From contig NC_084480.1 of assembly GCF_030035675.1 (NCBI RefSeq), positions 285,844,394 through 285,908,393 of the forward strand: a stretch of 64,000 nucleotides of DNA. The letters are read 5' to 3'. Position 1 is the stretch's first letter. Every line of letters starts with the position of its first letter. The DNA is from Rhineura floridana. Its lineage: Eukaryota > Chordata > Lepidosauria > Squamata > Rhineuridae. A program made the translations under genes and the position numbers. The notes under the pieces are model-generated. The model saw only the letters and a list, made by a program, of their open reading frames with translations, had not been told where the DNA came from and ran no database searches. Positions 1-11,433 of the stretch are shown in pieces.

Positions 1-105
1 GCTGAGAGGAGACTCCTATTCCCCTGACAGAGCTCCAGTGGCCAGAGTGTTTAACAGTCAGCTGCTCTGACTGATGCTCTGTGAAGGGAACAGGGCCTCT
101 CCTAG

Positions 106-215
106 CAACTCTCAGCACCCTTCACTAACTACACTTCCCAGGATTCTTTGGGAGAAGCCATGACTGTCTAAAGTGAAATAAAGGTCTGGTGTGGATGTGG
201 CCAGGGACAGCTTTG
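106..215 (-). repeat. MITE-like copy (CCCAGGATTCTTTGGG family)
   Basis: The stretch carries TTCCCAGGATTCTTTGGG followed by CATGACTGTCTAAAGTG and GGTCTGGTGTGGATGTGG. The same motif set recurs at about 14325-14530 (opposite strand) and 26035-26130, so this is a dispersed short non-coding repeat. It looks like a non-autonomous DNA transposon; the superfamily is not determined. Confidence 0.5.
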
Positions 216-715
216 GTTTTAATTTGGGTGCAAGGCTACATGCGCCTGCTGTTAAATAAAAAGGTGGGACAACGCTGAAAAGCTTCCCCTCTGCCAGTGC
301 CCACCTACCCAATCTCCTCCCCCTCCTCCTCCCCTCCCTAGTCAGTTTCACCTATCCTAAACATGATTGCACAGAAATAAATCCTACTGAACTCAAAAAG
401 TATGCAAATGATCAAACCCACTCTCCATTCTCCTCCCTCCTATCCCCTCCCTCTTGCCCCCCTCCCCTCCCTCCATGTTACCAAATTCTTCCAAGCTACA
501 CAGGAAGTGGATTGGACTGTGAAAGACCAACCCAAATTGTGTTTGCATTTTGACAAATTTGTAGGGCAGTACAATATCTCAGAGAGGTCAGGTCTCATGC
601 TCCCCTGGTGCATTCACTACAGCTGCCCAATTTCCCTGCTTTTTAAAATTTGATAGAAATATCTGTGGGCTATAGGTACGTTCTTAGACCACAAGCTTTT
701 TTGCCTACTAGCGAA
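216..715. other. Intergenic, no gene recognised
   Basis: I see no convincing exon or RNA gene. A pyrimidine-rich tract runs at about 415-475. A short piece at about 362-412 resembles one arm of the palindromic ATCCTA-type MITE found elsewhere in the window. Confidence 0.4.
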
Positions 716-1185
716 TCTACAATTATTTCAGCTTTGGTGAGAACACCAAATCAGTTGTACTGGAATGGGCACTCGCATGGCTCCACAGTATGACAACATC
801 TTCATGGCTTAGGACACTTTCTTAGCTCCTGTCCCCAAAAAGCCTCACTTCTGTTTTAGGTACACTGATGACATCTTTTATTATCTGGACTCATGGACAG
901 GATGTACTTGTGTAGTTCTACCAGAGTTTCAATAACTCACTCTACCATCAACCTGAGCCTAGATCTATCTATACAAGAAGTTCCGTTTCTGGACACTGCA
1001 AACTAGTGCAACTTTCTCCATTTCATTTCCTCCTGAGCTCACTGTTTACAGTTCCCCCCTCCCTTCACCATATGTATCTATACTTGCAACTCAGAATAAC
1101 ACTTCATGCATCTGATGATGTGGACTGTAGTCCATCAAAGGTTAATAAATTTGTTAGTCTTTGAGGTGCTACAAGACTCACTCTT
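716..1185 (+). mobile_element. Penelope-like element remnant (RT fragment plus 3' hammerhead-type region)
   Basis: Two reverse-transcriptase blocks can be read. One is GMGTRMAPQYDNIFMA from about 762, matching the Penelope MGTRMAP block. The other is CFRYTDDIFYYLDSW at about 855-900, which contains the YxDD catalytic motif. A third block, EVPFLDTAN, lies near 980-1005. The frame is interrupted several times, so this is a dead copy. Near 1108-1140 comes a hammerhead-ribozyme-like core: CTGATGA, then a hairpin TGGACT-GT-AGTCCA, then CAAA in place of GAAA. Then follows TAAATTTGTTAGTCTTTGAG, a tail also seen at 55749-56162. Penelope-like retroelements are known to carry hammerhead motifs near their ends. 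The GIY-YIG endonuclease is not visible. Confidence 0.75.
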
Positions 1186-2280
1186 GTTTTCTTTATGATC
1201 TGTTGCTGTCAAAGATGACAAACCTGGGGATAATTTGTGCTTAAACTTATGCCACACAGAATTCATAGTACTCACAGATGGATTTGATTTAGTTTCTTTT
1301 TTGCTTATAGACCAGCTGCATTTTATCAGTGTGGACATCCTAATCTTTGTCATACTCTAAAAAGCTGCCAGAAGTGTTTTGACATGCCCTTAAACAGGCA
1401 GAAATTATACATACTGCTTTTGTACATTTGCACCATCAGACAAAAGGCTTTATTAGGATTCCATTCTGGCACCCACACTAATTAGTTTTCTTTCTATGGA
1501 TATTAAAAGTGGCAGACTGAGCTTTATGATAACGATAAAGCAAATGTAAATATGTTCATCAATTTTCCTTGGTTCATGCACTGTTCTGTTCATTTATTGT
1601 CAGGAAAACAAGCATGCCTTATTGTTCTAAAGCTAACAAATGAGGAATCTGAGATACTAATAAGGCTGGCATTTGCTGAATCAGCACTTGCATTTGTTGT
1701 CACTCAGCCATCCAGAGAAAAAACAAAATGGAGAAAGGAATGAAGTTTGCTGGAGTGCAGATAAAATCTTGATGCTAATTCTCAATTTGAGCATATCCTA
1801 AAATATTCAGTGTTCGGTTTACACATGGGTAACACAGCCTTGTAAAAAGGATGAAATATTTTACCAAACCACACTTTTGAGATGGCCTGGTTTGTCTGAA
1901 ATTATCCTTAGGATTGCTTTTACAAAAAGCAAGTATTGGGAAGGTTTTCAAAACACTGCCGAAGCTCTGACTCCTGCACACAAGAGGGAAAAAAACTGAA
2001 ATGTATATATTTACCCAATTTATGAGATTTTCAGATAAACGGGGGGGGGGTGAAACCACCATTTTGTTTTCTAGACACTGCCTCAGGTCAATGAAACTGA
2101 AACCCAATCCCTGATTGGCTGCAATGCTGGACGGGCGGGGTTAAAGCTACAAAGTGCTATAGTACAGTACTGTTTAAAGAAAGATTTAACAGTCGAGGGG
2201 GGTGGCTGACGTTTTTATGTATATCTCGAGAACCGGACCACCTAGAAACTTTTTTTTTTAAATTAAAGCTGAGAATCCGG
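1186..2280. other. Intergenic, no gene recognised
   Basis: The sequence is AT-rich and without a supportable exon. A run of G residues occurs at about 2041-2050. The short open frames here have no domain or codon signal that I can support. Confidence 0.4.
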
Positions 2281-2926
2281 GCCACGTAAGAGGTAGCCGG
2301 GCACCGGGTGGCATGCATAGAATCCGGGTAAAACCCGGCTATCCGGGCAATATGGCAACCCTACTCATGGACCATACTAGGAATTGGCCAGGGACTATTG
2401 GGACAGTCTGCCTACCTCCGGAGTATATCAGAAGGTCCCCAAAATCTCGGCCCCGGAGCTGCAGCCAGGCAAAAATGCCCGTCAGCAGCGCCCCAGTCCC
2501 AGCAGCATCCATGAACACCGCAAAGGCCAAGGCCAGCCGGCAGCGGCCCAGTCCCGAGGAGCCCATCATGGGATCAGAGGGGCCCGTCGAGGGGATCACT
2601 CGGCTTCCTGGTCCTTCTTTGAACAGAGGGAGAGGGAAGAGGAGGGAGAAACGCCGAGAGCTTCAGGATAGGTGCACACTGCACAAAAAGTTTTGGATGG
2701 CCTAAAAAAACAGGTCAGAGGCGACTACCAAGAAGGGGCAATTCGAGGAGACTAGTATGATGACCTTAAAGGCAAAACCCAGTCCAGGGGCATTAAGAGA
2801 AAAGAAGTAAGGTAGGAAAAGGACAGCAGGAAAGGTAAATGGCCTACCCAGGTCCAGAGAGGAAAGAAGGAGTGGCCCAGGTGAGAGACCCACGAAAGCG
2901 GTCCAACCAGTTTCAGAAGGGGAGGG
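2281..2926. other. Unidentified GC-rich repeat sequence flanking the LTR element insertion
   Basis: The stretch contains repeated CCGGG motifs and, near 2335-2364, ends in ATATGGCAACCCTA. That resembles the terminus of the TIR element ending at 31812. An open frame at 2313-2705 has no recognisable domain. With 7950-8455 it formed one continuous locus before the LTR element inserted. It may be an older transposon, but the identity is open. Confidence 0.25.
2922..2926. repeat. Left 5-bp target-site duplication (GAGGG)
   Basis: GAGGG directly abuts the outer edge of the LTR at 2927. The same GAGGG follows the other LTR at 7945-7949. A 5-bp duplication fits Ty3/gypsy integration and fixes the element's ends. 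Confidence 0.85.
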
Positions 2927-3731
2927 TGTGACGCCCTTCCCTGGCTCTCCCTGTCAGGTTCCTACCTGCTCATGGTTACTGCCTGTCTCTAGGCACCACC
3001 AGGGACTCCACCAGTCCGGACTGTCCTTTTTTATGGTTTCCCTCTCCGCTCTAGCATAGATCTCAACAGATCCCCCTGCTAGGCAGCACCACCAGTCACG
3101 TCCTATAACCAGTATTCCTAGAGACTCTGCCTGAGTCTCCCTCAATTAGGTTACCTCTGTGACTGCGTGCTTAAGCTGTCCCAATCCCTTTGATTTACTC
3201 AGACTGCTTATAATTCTGGTTTGCTCTGAATACTTGTGGTGTTATATTCTTCCCTTCACCCGCTGCCACCATTTGCCACTCTTCAGCCTTGGTTATTTAC
3301 CTCACCCCCCCTTCTGGTCTGTGAAACCCCAGCCAAGGATCAGGCCTCTGGTAAACCAAATTAAGTATTTATTAAATAACACAGAGAACAAGATTAACAA
3401 GATTTCTTCATAAGGCACATAAGCATATGGTTTTATCTAATACTAATCCGAACTCCACCCCCCTCCTTCTCCACGCTCTCCTGACAAACAACTCTCTCAA
3501 ACCCAACAAAACAACCCACTCCAGTCCACCCACGTCCATCTCACATCCACTTCACATCCACCCAGATTTACCTGTCATACTTCCTTTTATACTGTCAGCC
3601 ATTTTAAACATTCAGCCAATCATCCAGCATTCTACTGCCCATTCACTCCCCCTTCCTCTTTCATTCTACTTACCATGTATCTCCTATACAACCAGCACTT
3701 ACCCTAGTTACACTAATATAGGAACATCACA
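2927..3731 (-). repeat. 3' LTR of Gmr1-like copy 1
   Basis: This matches 7140-7944 at a constant offset of 4213 bp over about 805 bp, with roughly three differences. It ends in the TG/CA dinucleotides. It carries TATTTATTAAATAA-type A/T-rich sequence and the conserved block around 3345-3440 that is also found in the LTR at 60017-60712. Confidence 0.95.
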
Positions 3732-3744
3732 TTTCCCCCCCCTT
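3732..3744 (-). other. Polypurine tract of Gmr1-like copy 1
   Basis: On the - strand the sequence is AAGGGGGGGGAAA, directly before the TGTGATG start of the 3' LTR. The position and composition fit the plus-strand primer of LTR retrotransposons. Confidence 0.8.
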
Positions 3745-4008
3745 AAAACAACGGCAGAGTATTATTCCTGTTCCAGGATTTATACATCGCGTTAACAATA
3801 TAACAAGTCTCTATGGGGAAAATGTCTTTCTTTGTTCCTCCGTCTGGTCATGTCACTGCAGTCCCGGCCACTTGCCTGGAAAGTCCATGAACTGGAAGTC
3901 CACTTGATAGTCCTGTAGGGCCCAGGACCACCTCTGCAGCATAGTGTTATGGTTTTTCATAGTCTGCAACCATAACAAGGCCCGATGATCTGTTGTTACC
4001 ATGAATCT

Positions 4009-6928
4009 TCATCCCCACACGTATGGGCGCAACTTGTTCAGTCCCCATACGACCGCTAGGCACTCCTTTTGGACCGACGAATAGTTTTTCTCCCTCGGCG
4101 TCAGCTTGCGACTCAGATACGCCACTGGATGTCTGGTGCCTTCACTCTCCTGCAGCAAGACGACTCCCAGCGCGAGGTCTGATGCATCTGTAGCCACGAT
4201 GAATGGTTGCTCATAGTCTGGTGCTATTAATATGGGTCCTTGGCACAAGGCTTGCTTCAGCAGATCAAAAGCCTTCTGACCTTCATCCGTCCATACCACA
4301 CGCTCAGAACACTTTTTCTTTATCAATTCATGCAAGGGGATAGGCCACGATTGAACTGCCTCTACCTTGCTCCATAAGGGGGTGACTTTCCCACTCCCCA
4401 CCTTATGTCCTACACAGATTACTTCACTCACAACTTTCCCATTCACACGGTATGGCATAGATCTGATTGGGGCATGATCTCCATTATTAATGGAATGTTT
4501 GGCTATACTGGTTCGGCCAGGTTTATTACTAAAGAGATTCCCATAGTTTTTCAAAACTCTCAGAATCTCTTCTTTTACTTCCTCCTTCACCTCTTCTGAC
4601 CATTCCACTTGATCTACCCCTCCTTTGTCTTTGCTTTCCTGTACCAAATCTGGAAGTTCAGGCCCACTTCCCTCAGGGAGTAAGGTAACTTGCAACACCT
4701 GTGCATCCCTGGTATGGTAAGGCTTTAACATATTTACATGAACCACTTTGCTTTTGTTTAATTGGTCTGTGGTGATTACATACGTCACTGTGTCAAGCCT
4801 TTCTCTGATGGTATATGGTCCTTCCCAGTTAGCCTGTAATTTGTCATGTTTCCTGGGTATGAACGCCATAACCATATCTCCCACATCATACACACGTTCC
4901 CTGGCTGTTCTGTCATACCAGTAACTTTGCTTCTGCTGAGCTTGACTGAGATTCTCTTTCACCACTTCCATCATTTGTTTCACTGGTTCACATTCATCCT
5001 TTCTCTCAGCAGGCATCCACAGTCTATATAAAATCCCATTCTCACACACAACTTGATTCCTCAGTTTGTCAGTGAAAGGAATCTGTTGGGTCAGGGCTTG
5101 CTCCTTTATTTGATTCAAACTGGTATGCTTATTCAGTTCTTCTCTGAAATGCTCTGTCTCTTCCCCAGAGACCAGTTGATACAGTTTGTCTCCTTCAGCA
5201 GGCCTACTAGTGGTTGTTATGGCGACCTGAGGCTCACAAACAGATTCCACCCTGTTTGCTTCAGCCCCCCTTAACATGGCTTCTTTTTCTCTGCCAAGTT
5301 GTTGTCTGGTCACCACATATATTTTCCCTTGGGCTCCCATAACATCTCTTCCCAGTATTACTGGTTCTTGTTGCTGGGCATTAATGCCTACTTTATATCT
5401 GCCCTCTCGGCCTCTCCACGCCATTTTCACCAGGGCCACAGGCAAGCTTTCTGGTTGACCCCTCACTCCTTGGATATTCACCGTTTCCTGAGGTAATATT
5501 TCTTCAGATTTTATTAAATCTGGCCTCAGTAACGTCTGAGCGGCACCAGTGTCAAGCAACGCCCAATAATTTGCCCCTTGTACACTCACTTCCTCTCTCA
5601 GACTTGAATCAAGGTCTGTTACTTCTGTCCAGTTTATCTGGCAGAACTGAACCTTTTTCGCTGTTTCTAAAGCCTTGGGCTCTGTTTTCACTGCCCTTGT
5701 CTGAGCAGGATTACTAATGGGGTTGGCAACCTCACACTGAAAACGTAGGTGCCCCGGTCTACCACATTTGTAGCATAATTTCTCCTCTGTTTTAGGGTAC
5801 ATAGATCCACTCTGGGGTGTCCTGTGCCCTTCAGATTTTACTGGAGGACTCACTGGCTGTGGTACCACATCCCTTCTGCCAGCACTATATGGTCTGGGTT
5901 TAAACTCTCTTGATGTTTTCCCCACCCAGCCAGTTCTATTAGAGGCGAAGTGATCCGCCATCTCTGCGGCCTCCTGCACCGATGTAGGGGAACGGTCTTT
6001 GACCAGGAGCCTTATTTCTGGTGGTAACTGATGGTATAATTGATCCAGTATCATGAGGCTTTTCACCTCTTCCACTGACTGAGCTTTGGCACTACTCATC
6101 CACTTTCCAAATATATCCATCAGCTTTGCTCCCAGTTCAACAAAAGACCTCCCTGCTTGGATCTGACAGTTTCTGAAAAGCTTTCTAAAGTAGTCAGGTC
6201 CCAGTCTGAACCTTTTGTATACTGCCTCTTTAAACTCAGCATAGGTGACGGGCTTGTCTGAGGGGAAATATTGGTATACCTCAGCCAATTCCCCTTTGAT
6301 CAGGTTTGATAAATACTGCATGTATTTATCTTCAGGTAGCCCCCACAACTGAGCTGCCTTTTCAAAGGTTGTGAGATAAATTTGAGGATCTTGACCAGGC
6401 TCATAGACAGCAAAGTCCTTTGGAGTAATTTTTATTTTTGCTCCATCTCTGTCTTTCCTTGTCTCATCAGAATGAAACTTCGCTCTTTCAAATTTTAACT
6501 TTTCTGCCTGTAATTCCGCATCCACTCTCATTCTCTCAAATTCCAACTCCCTCTGTTTTTCCTTCTCTGCACCTTCCATCCTCAATCTCTCAGTTTCCAT
6601 CTTCAACTTCTCAGTTTCTAACTCTCGCTGTTTATCTTTTTCCTCAGCCCCAAAGACCCGTTGCTTTTTTCTCATCAGCCTCCCTCCTCAATCTCTCAGT
6701 TTCCAACTCATGCTCCCATCTTAACTTCTCTCTCAAGTACTCTATATAAGCGGGATTGCTTGAGTATCCTTCTGGGGTCTCTTCCCTGACAGGTTGTTTT
6801 TGCTGGGCAGTTGCAAATCCTATAAGTGCTACCCTCAATTCATCTACCCCTTTACCCTCGTGAGGTAAATTGAATGTTATGCACTTCTCCACCAGCTCCT
6901 CTCTTTTCATTTTTATATATTCAGCCAT
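4009..6928 (-). pseudogene. gag-protease-integrase-RT/RNase H remains of Gmr1-like copy 1
   Basis: Reading from the ATG near 6928 (Kozak-like ACCATGG) the parts appear in this order. First is a SAP-like N-terminus (MAEYIKMKREELVEKC). Next is a charged coiled coil, then a capsid with a SCAN-like segment at about 5945-6250. A CCHC zinc knuckle (CYKCGRPGHLRFQC) lies near 5733-5775, and an aspartic protease motif (LLDTGAAQTLL) near 5530-5565. The integrase C-terminal domain, with WEGPYTI, lies at about 4690-5000. RT/RNase H sequence including FIVATDASDLALG lies at about 4009-4480. In the family these proteins form the virus-like particle and carry out reverse transcription and integration. The copy is broken and parts are incomplete, so it should be read as a fossil. 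Confidence 0.9.
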
Positions 6929-7111
6929 GGTGTTTGAGTTCACTCATTCTTTGCCACACACTCTTTGCCAGTCACTCTCACAAGTAATCTTGTTTTGTTA
7001 TTTCTGTTTGCCACACCACTGTTAGGGATTCTCTAGTATCTGTACCACCACTACAGCCAACACCTGTGATGTAGTCTCCTTTGTCACCACGTGCCTTTGG
7101 GACTCTCTTTG

Positions 7112-7137
7112 GTTCGTATCCCACCACTGTGCCACCA
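7112..7137 (-). other. Primer-binding site of Gmr1-like copy 1 (tRNA-Leu type)
   Basis: Just inside the 5' LTR the - strand reads TGGTGGCACAG followed by GGGATACGAAC. The second element has TGGTGTCAG at the same place, which matches the CCA-bearing 3' end of vertebrate tRNA-Leu (TGACACCA) and its T-arm. Assignment to tRNA-Leu rests mainly on that second copy. Confidence 0.6.
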
Positions 7138-7139
7138 CC

Positions 7140-7944
7140 TGTTACGCCCTTCCCTGGCTCTCCCTGTCAGGTTCCTACCTGCTCGTGGTTACTGCCTGTC
7201 TCTAGGCACCACCAGGGACTCCACCAGTCCGGACTGTCCTTTTTTATGGTTTCCCTCTCCGCTCTAGCATAGATCTCAACAGATCCCCCTGCTAGGCAGC
7301 ACCACCAGTCACGTCCTATAACCAGTATTCCTAGAGACTCTGCCTGAGTCTCCCTCAATTAGGTTACCTCTGTGACTGCGTGCTTAAGCTGTCCCAATCC
7401 CTTTGATTTACTCAGACTGCTTATAATTCTGGTTTGCTCTGAATACTTGTGGTGTTATATTCTTCCCTTCACCCGCTGCCACCATTTGCCACTCTTCAGC
7501 CTTGGTTATTTACCTCACCCCCCCTTCTGGTCTGTGAAACCCCAGCCAAGGATCAGGCCTCTGGTAAACCAAATTAAGTATTTATTAAATAACACAGAGA
7601 ACAAGATTAACAAGATTTCTTCATAAGGCACATAAGCATATGGTTTTATCTAATACTAATCCGAACTCCACCCCCCTCCTTCTCCACGCTCTCCTGACAA
7701 ACAACTCTCTCAAACCCAACAAAACAACCCACTCCAGTCCACCCACGTCCATCTCACATCCACTTCACAACCACCCAGATTTACCTGTCATACTTCCTTT
7801 TATACTGTCAGCCATTTTAAACATTCAGCCAATCATCCAGCATTCTACTGCCCATTCACTCCCCCTTCCTCTTTCATTCTACTTACCATGTATCTCCTAT
7901 ACAACCAGCACTTACCCTAGTTACACTAATATAGGAACATCACA
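7140..7944 (-). repeat. 5' LTR of Gmr1-like copy 1
   Basis: Near-identical partner of 2927-3731. On the - strand it starts TGTGATGTTCCTATAT and ends in GGCGTAACA. Its outer edge is followed by the target duplication GAGGG (7945-7949). Confidence 0.95.
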
Positions 7945-7949
7945 GAGGG
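7945..7949. repeat. Right 5-bp target-site duplication (GAGGG)
   Basis: Matches 2922-2926 exactly and closes the element. Confidence 0.85.
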
Positions 7950-8455
7950 ACCGACACTCAGGTATCAGATGAATTAACTCTGCTCTACCCTCAGGATCTG
8001 GGACTCCAGGCTCCCTAAGACCCAATTTGCCCTGAGTTAGCCTATACTACACTATTTCGGGGAACCCAGGAGTCTGAGCCCTCCCCCCTAATTTGGGAGT
8101 CCAGGATGCTCAGTTTCCCTCCTCTCTTTTCTCTCCCTATTTGGAATAATGCTCCCTACTCCCAGGTAATCCAGGGTCCTTGTATCTCCTTTTCTAGTTT
8201 ACTGGAAGGCCCGCAATTCCCTTTGCGGAGAACCCAGGAGCCCTGCCTCGTCCTTTCATTTCCCCCTCTCCTTTCGCAATAAACAGAGTGAATCATAAAG
8301 AGAACCTCATCCTTTAAGAGGTTTTCCTCATGCATACTCACACACATACCTCAAGCGTGTGCTCCGTTCAATTATTTTGGCATAATAAAAACTTCCTCCT
8401 CACTTTTGTGTGGTCAGCCAACCAAAGCCCAGGAAAAAGTTGGAGGGGGTGTGAC
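7950..8455. other. Unidentified sequence right of the LTR element, possibly an older retroelement end
   Basis: The stretch is C/T-rich, with repeated ACCCAGGAG-type motifs and two AATAAA-like signals (about 8278 and 8385). It ends near GGGGGTGTGACGG. The composition resembles an old LTR, but no partner repeat is visible, so I do not name a family. Confidence 0.25.
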
Positions 8456-8540
8456 GGAGATATTCCTGTTAACAGTCCTTGATGTTCAACTAGAATGCAC
8501 TTAGATTTTTTGAGCCTGCTTTTATAAATAACTCCATCAA

Positions 8541-8633
8541 GGCTGCAATCCTAAGCACACTTACCAAGGGCCAAAACCCACTGAACTTAATGGGACTTAC
8601 TTCTGAGTAAACATGCTTAGGATCACTGATCCT
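8541..8633. repeat. Palindromic MITE (GCAATCCTAA...TTAGGAT family)
   Basis: The left arm GCAATCCTAAGCACAC faces the right arm ACATGCTTAGGATCACTG. The centre, CTGAACTTAATGGGACTTAC, is shared with copies near 8778, 31925, 34266, 36575, 44236, 56166 and 58580. Inverted ends and short length fit a non-autonomous DNA transposon common in squamates. Confidence 0.7.
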
Positions 8634-8777
8634 GTGTTTTATGCAATGCCAGTGCCTGCTAACAACCTGGAGAAGTCTTCATTTCCCTTATAATGTTACT
8701 GATGGTAGGAGTAATTCCTACCCCCACCCTTGAAATTATATACCATTGCCAAGATGTTAACACAAATTCATTATTAG
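8634..8777. other. Intergenic, nothing recognised
   Basis: A short spacer between two MITE copies with no feature I can support. Confidence 0.3.
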
Positions 8778-8860
8778 CAGCCTGATCCTAAGCATGTTTA
8801 CTCAGAGGTGAGCCCAAGTGCAATAGGAGTTACTGTACTAGTAAGTAACAGCACCAACAA
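8778..8860. repeat. Second, degraded copy of the palindromic ATCCTAAGCATG MITE
   Basis: AGCCTGATCCTAAGCATG and TTTACTCAGAGGTGAGCCC match the family's outer and inner blocks. The other arm is degraded. Confidence 0.5.
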
Positions 8861-11421
8861 TTATTGCCCTAGGACCACTGCAGACCTTGTTTTGTGGGTG
8901 TATTCTGCAGCATGTAACTGGTGCAATAATAGTGCATTAGCGGCAGATTTATACTGGACTGTCAGCACATCATCCCACTTTATTAGTTGTTCTGCAAGGC
9001 TTCCCCAATGTTATTGCATTATTGCTTTTGGGAGGGGTACTCTTGCACTATATAGTGCAACCATAGTGGGGGGAAATAAACCTGGAACATTTGTGTTATG
9101 AAAAGTTACAGGATTTCTGCAGGAAGTTATGGGACATACACTGAGGTGTTATGTACAAACTGTCACTTTTGCAAGTACAAATAGTACTGAAAGTAGGACT
9201 GTGTATAACTGCCCCAATAACATGAGCACAAATAATCATGAATGCACAATGAAAAGGTTGTCTGAAGGGGATAGAATACTCCATAACCATCCTATTGTAT
9301 TGAAATCAGGGAGATGAAAGTGAGCATGAAAATAGGAGACAAGGGAACCTCTATTTCTGACAAAGCTGAAGTTGATGACCTGTCACCAGTTCCAAATTTG
9401 CATGAAACTTTGAAACATAGTTGAATCAGAAAATGTTTAAAAAGAACTTAAGTTTATCTGTCTCTGACCTGAACCCCAAAATAATATTTGATCTACCCCG
9501 TATCATTTATCTGAATGACCAAGGGTGCTGTCTCTTTTGAGATCCACAATAATTTTCTCCAGGCAAAACTATTGTCTTTGCACAGTGTTCATAAGTGTGT
9601 GATGATGACCCCAGATGACAAAAACAAATAAGGAACTCAGGGAGTACACATCACAATAAGCTTTGTGCTACCCCAAATGATAACATTTGCATATCCAGGA
9701 GACTGTCCTCTATTAAAAGGCATCAAGCGATGTTTTGAACTGCCATGCAAATAACCAGTAACCATTAGTAACCAGCTTCACCATTGTCTGTTTCTGCCGT
9801 ATGGCTAACCCAAGAGATGTAGGCCTATGGAGCCAGAAGCTACACAGTGCCCTTTAAATGTTTTTCATATATTGCCTGTAAATAGTGGCCAAATATACCC
9901 TCTGACCATGAGGGGGTGAAACCTACCTCCTCTGCAATTATGCAGAAATTCAAAGAAGGGGAAAAGCTACAAAAAGCTTGATTCATGTTACCCATTTAGC
10001 AGGAAAGTTGCTTTCTGGGCTCATACCATTCTGGTAGTGTTTGAACAACAAAATCATGAGAGACCCTTAGATCGTGTGCAACTCATCCACATTGACACTG
10101 CAGGTCCTCAGAGAGATGCAGCACTGATGTGGGAACTCTTCTCATGATCTGTCTCATGGGATTCTTTCATTCCTACATTACCAGAGCTCCATAGGGAAGC
10201 AACCACAATACTATTCTGTTAATATGTGAATCAGACCCTTTGTAACATCAGATGACACAGTTAAGTGCCCCCTACCATCTACATATGGCTGAGATGTCTC
10301 CTTTTCCATGGAACGCAATGGATTTTCACTGTTTCAAGATGCTGCAGTGTCTTTTTTGAAAATATAAAAAGGGGGGGATTTTAAAGACATACACTTTGAT
10401 CTTGACACCTATTTGGAAAAGCTTTGTGGTGGGGCCTCTGAAAGAAGTAAAATTAGTTGCATTTTTAACAAATTTTATTCTCTACTTCTCCCTCCAATTA
10501 AAATTAGTTCCTTTTCTATTGTGCCTGTTGAAAGTATGGTGTGTAACCTAAAAGTTTGCAAACTCTTCTCCCAGGGAAACATTTTTAAAAAATCAAAGGC
10601 CCGTTCTTTCAAAGAAAAGTGTACTGGAGTGTCTTATGCAATGGTATGGGTAATTTGGGGGTGAGATTCAAGTCCCACTTCTGCCAGAGACTTATAATCT
10701 TGGCCTCAGTATCCCCATCTTTAAAATGGAAATGCTAATATCAGATGGTTTATAGCAACACTATTTATCCCAAACAAGAAAGAACGAAAACAAAATGTTG
10801 CAATGCATCTTCACTTTTTAGCAAGAGTGGTCCTGTTCAGGGTTCCAGGAAGCTAGCCATGTTCTCCACTAGAATACTCAGACCACTCCCTCCCACACCC
10901 CACAATTCCATTTTTCTTTTCTAAGTGACATTCAACATGCTATGTCTACTAAGCGCGATTGGTCCTTCCACTGGACTTTTGTTTGTTTTGGTGGAGGTGG
11001 TTTCTAGTTTTAATTGTTTTAATTGTATTACTGCAAAACTTGGGATTTCCCTAGCAATGCTGATACCTCCCTCTCCTTTCTGAAGATTTATGGTTTATAA
11101 TTTGTTGTGTAACAAGTTCATAGTCTAATAATAGAGGGCAAGACATCCATAACCTAGTTTGTAAACAAGAAGCCTATTAGATTTTTACCTTGAATACAGT
11201 AAGTCCTAATGGACTCAATGATAAATTTGATTTGTCATTTTACAATTAGTGGCATGTTTCCAGTTCCGATTGCATACACTAAGCATTTGCAGCGAATATA
11301 AATTAAGATCGGTTAGGGGCTGTTTTTATTCATTCCTGGGACAGATAACAAAGGAGGTAAAGAGCTGTTCTGATAGCCAGGTTTGGCTAAAAATCAAATT
11401 GGTGCTTGTATAGAGTCACAT
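8861..11421. other. Intergenic stretch without recognisable gene
   Basis: I read both strands and found no exon with splice sites and no RNA gene. The sequence is AT-rich. Open frames are short and lack domains. Confidence 0.4.
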
Positions 11422-11433
11422 ATAGTAACATAT

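Larger units (their letters stand above)
2927..7944 (-). mobile_element. Gmr1-like Ty3/gypsy LTR retrotransposon, fossil copy 1
   Basis: This element lies on the - strand between two LTRs of about 805 bp, each of TG...CA type, and is flanked by GAGGG duplications. Between the LTRs are a primer-binding site at about 7112-7137, gag, protease, integrase and RT/RNase H remains, and a purine tract (AAGGGGGGGGAAA on the - strand, 3732-3744) abutting the 3' LTR. Integrase-type sequence comes before the RT/RNase H part. That order is characteristic of Gmr1-like elements and unlike ordinary Ty3/gypsy. The capsid has a SCAN-like fold signature. The LTRs differ at only about three positions, which points to a recent insertion, plausibly of order one to two million years at typical rates. 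The coding interior is broken and incomplete, with at least two breaks, so the copy is not autonomous. It is close kin of the element at 60017. Confidence 0.93.

Noticed and set aside
2313-2705. Protein-coding gene of 130 codons
   Set aside because: No recognisable domain, an overlapping frame on the other strand, and a repeat-like GC-rich context.
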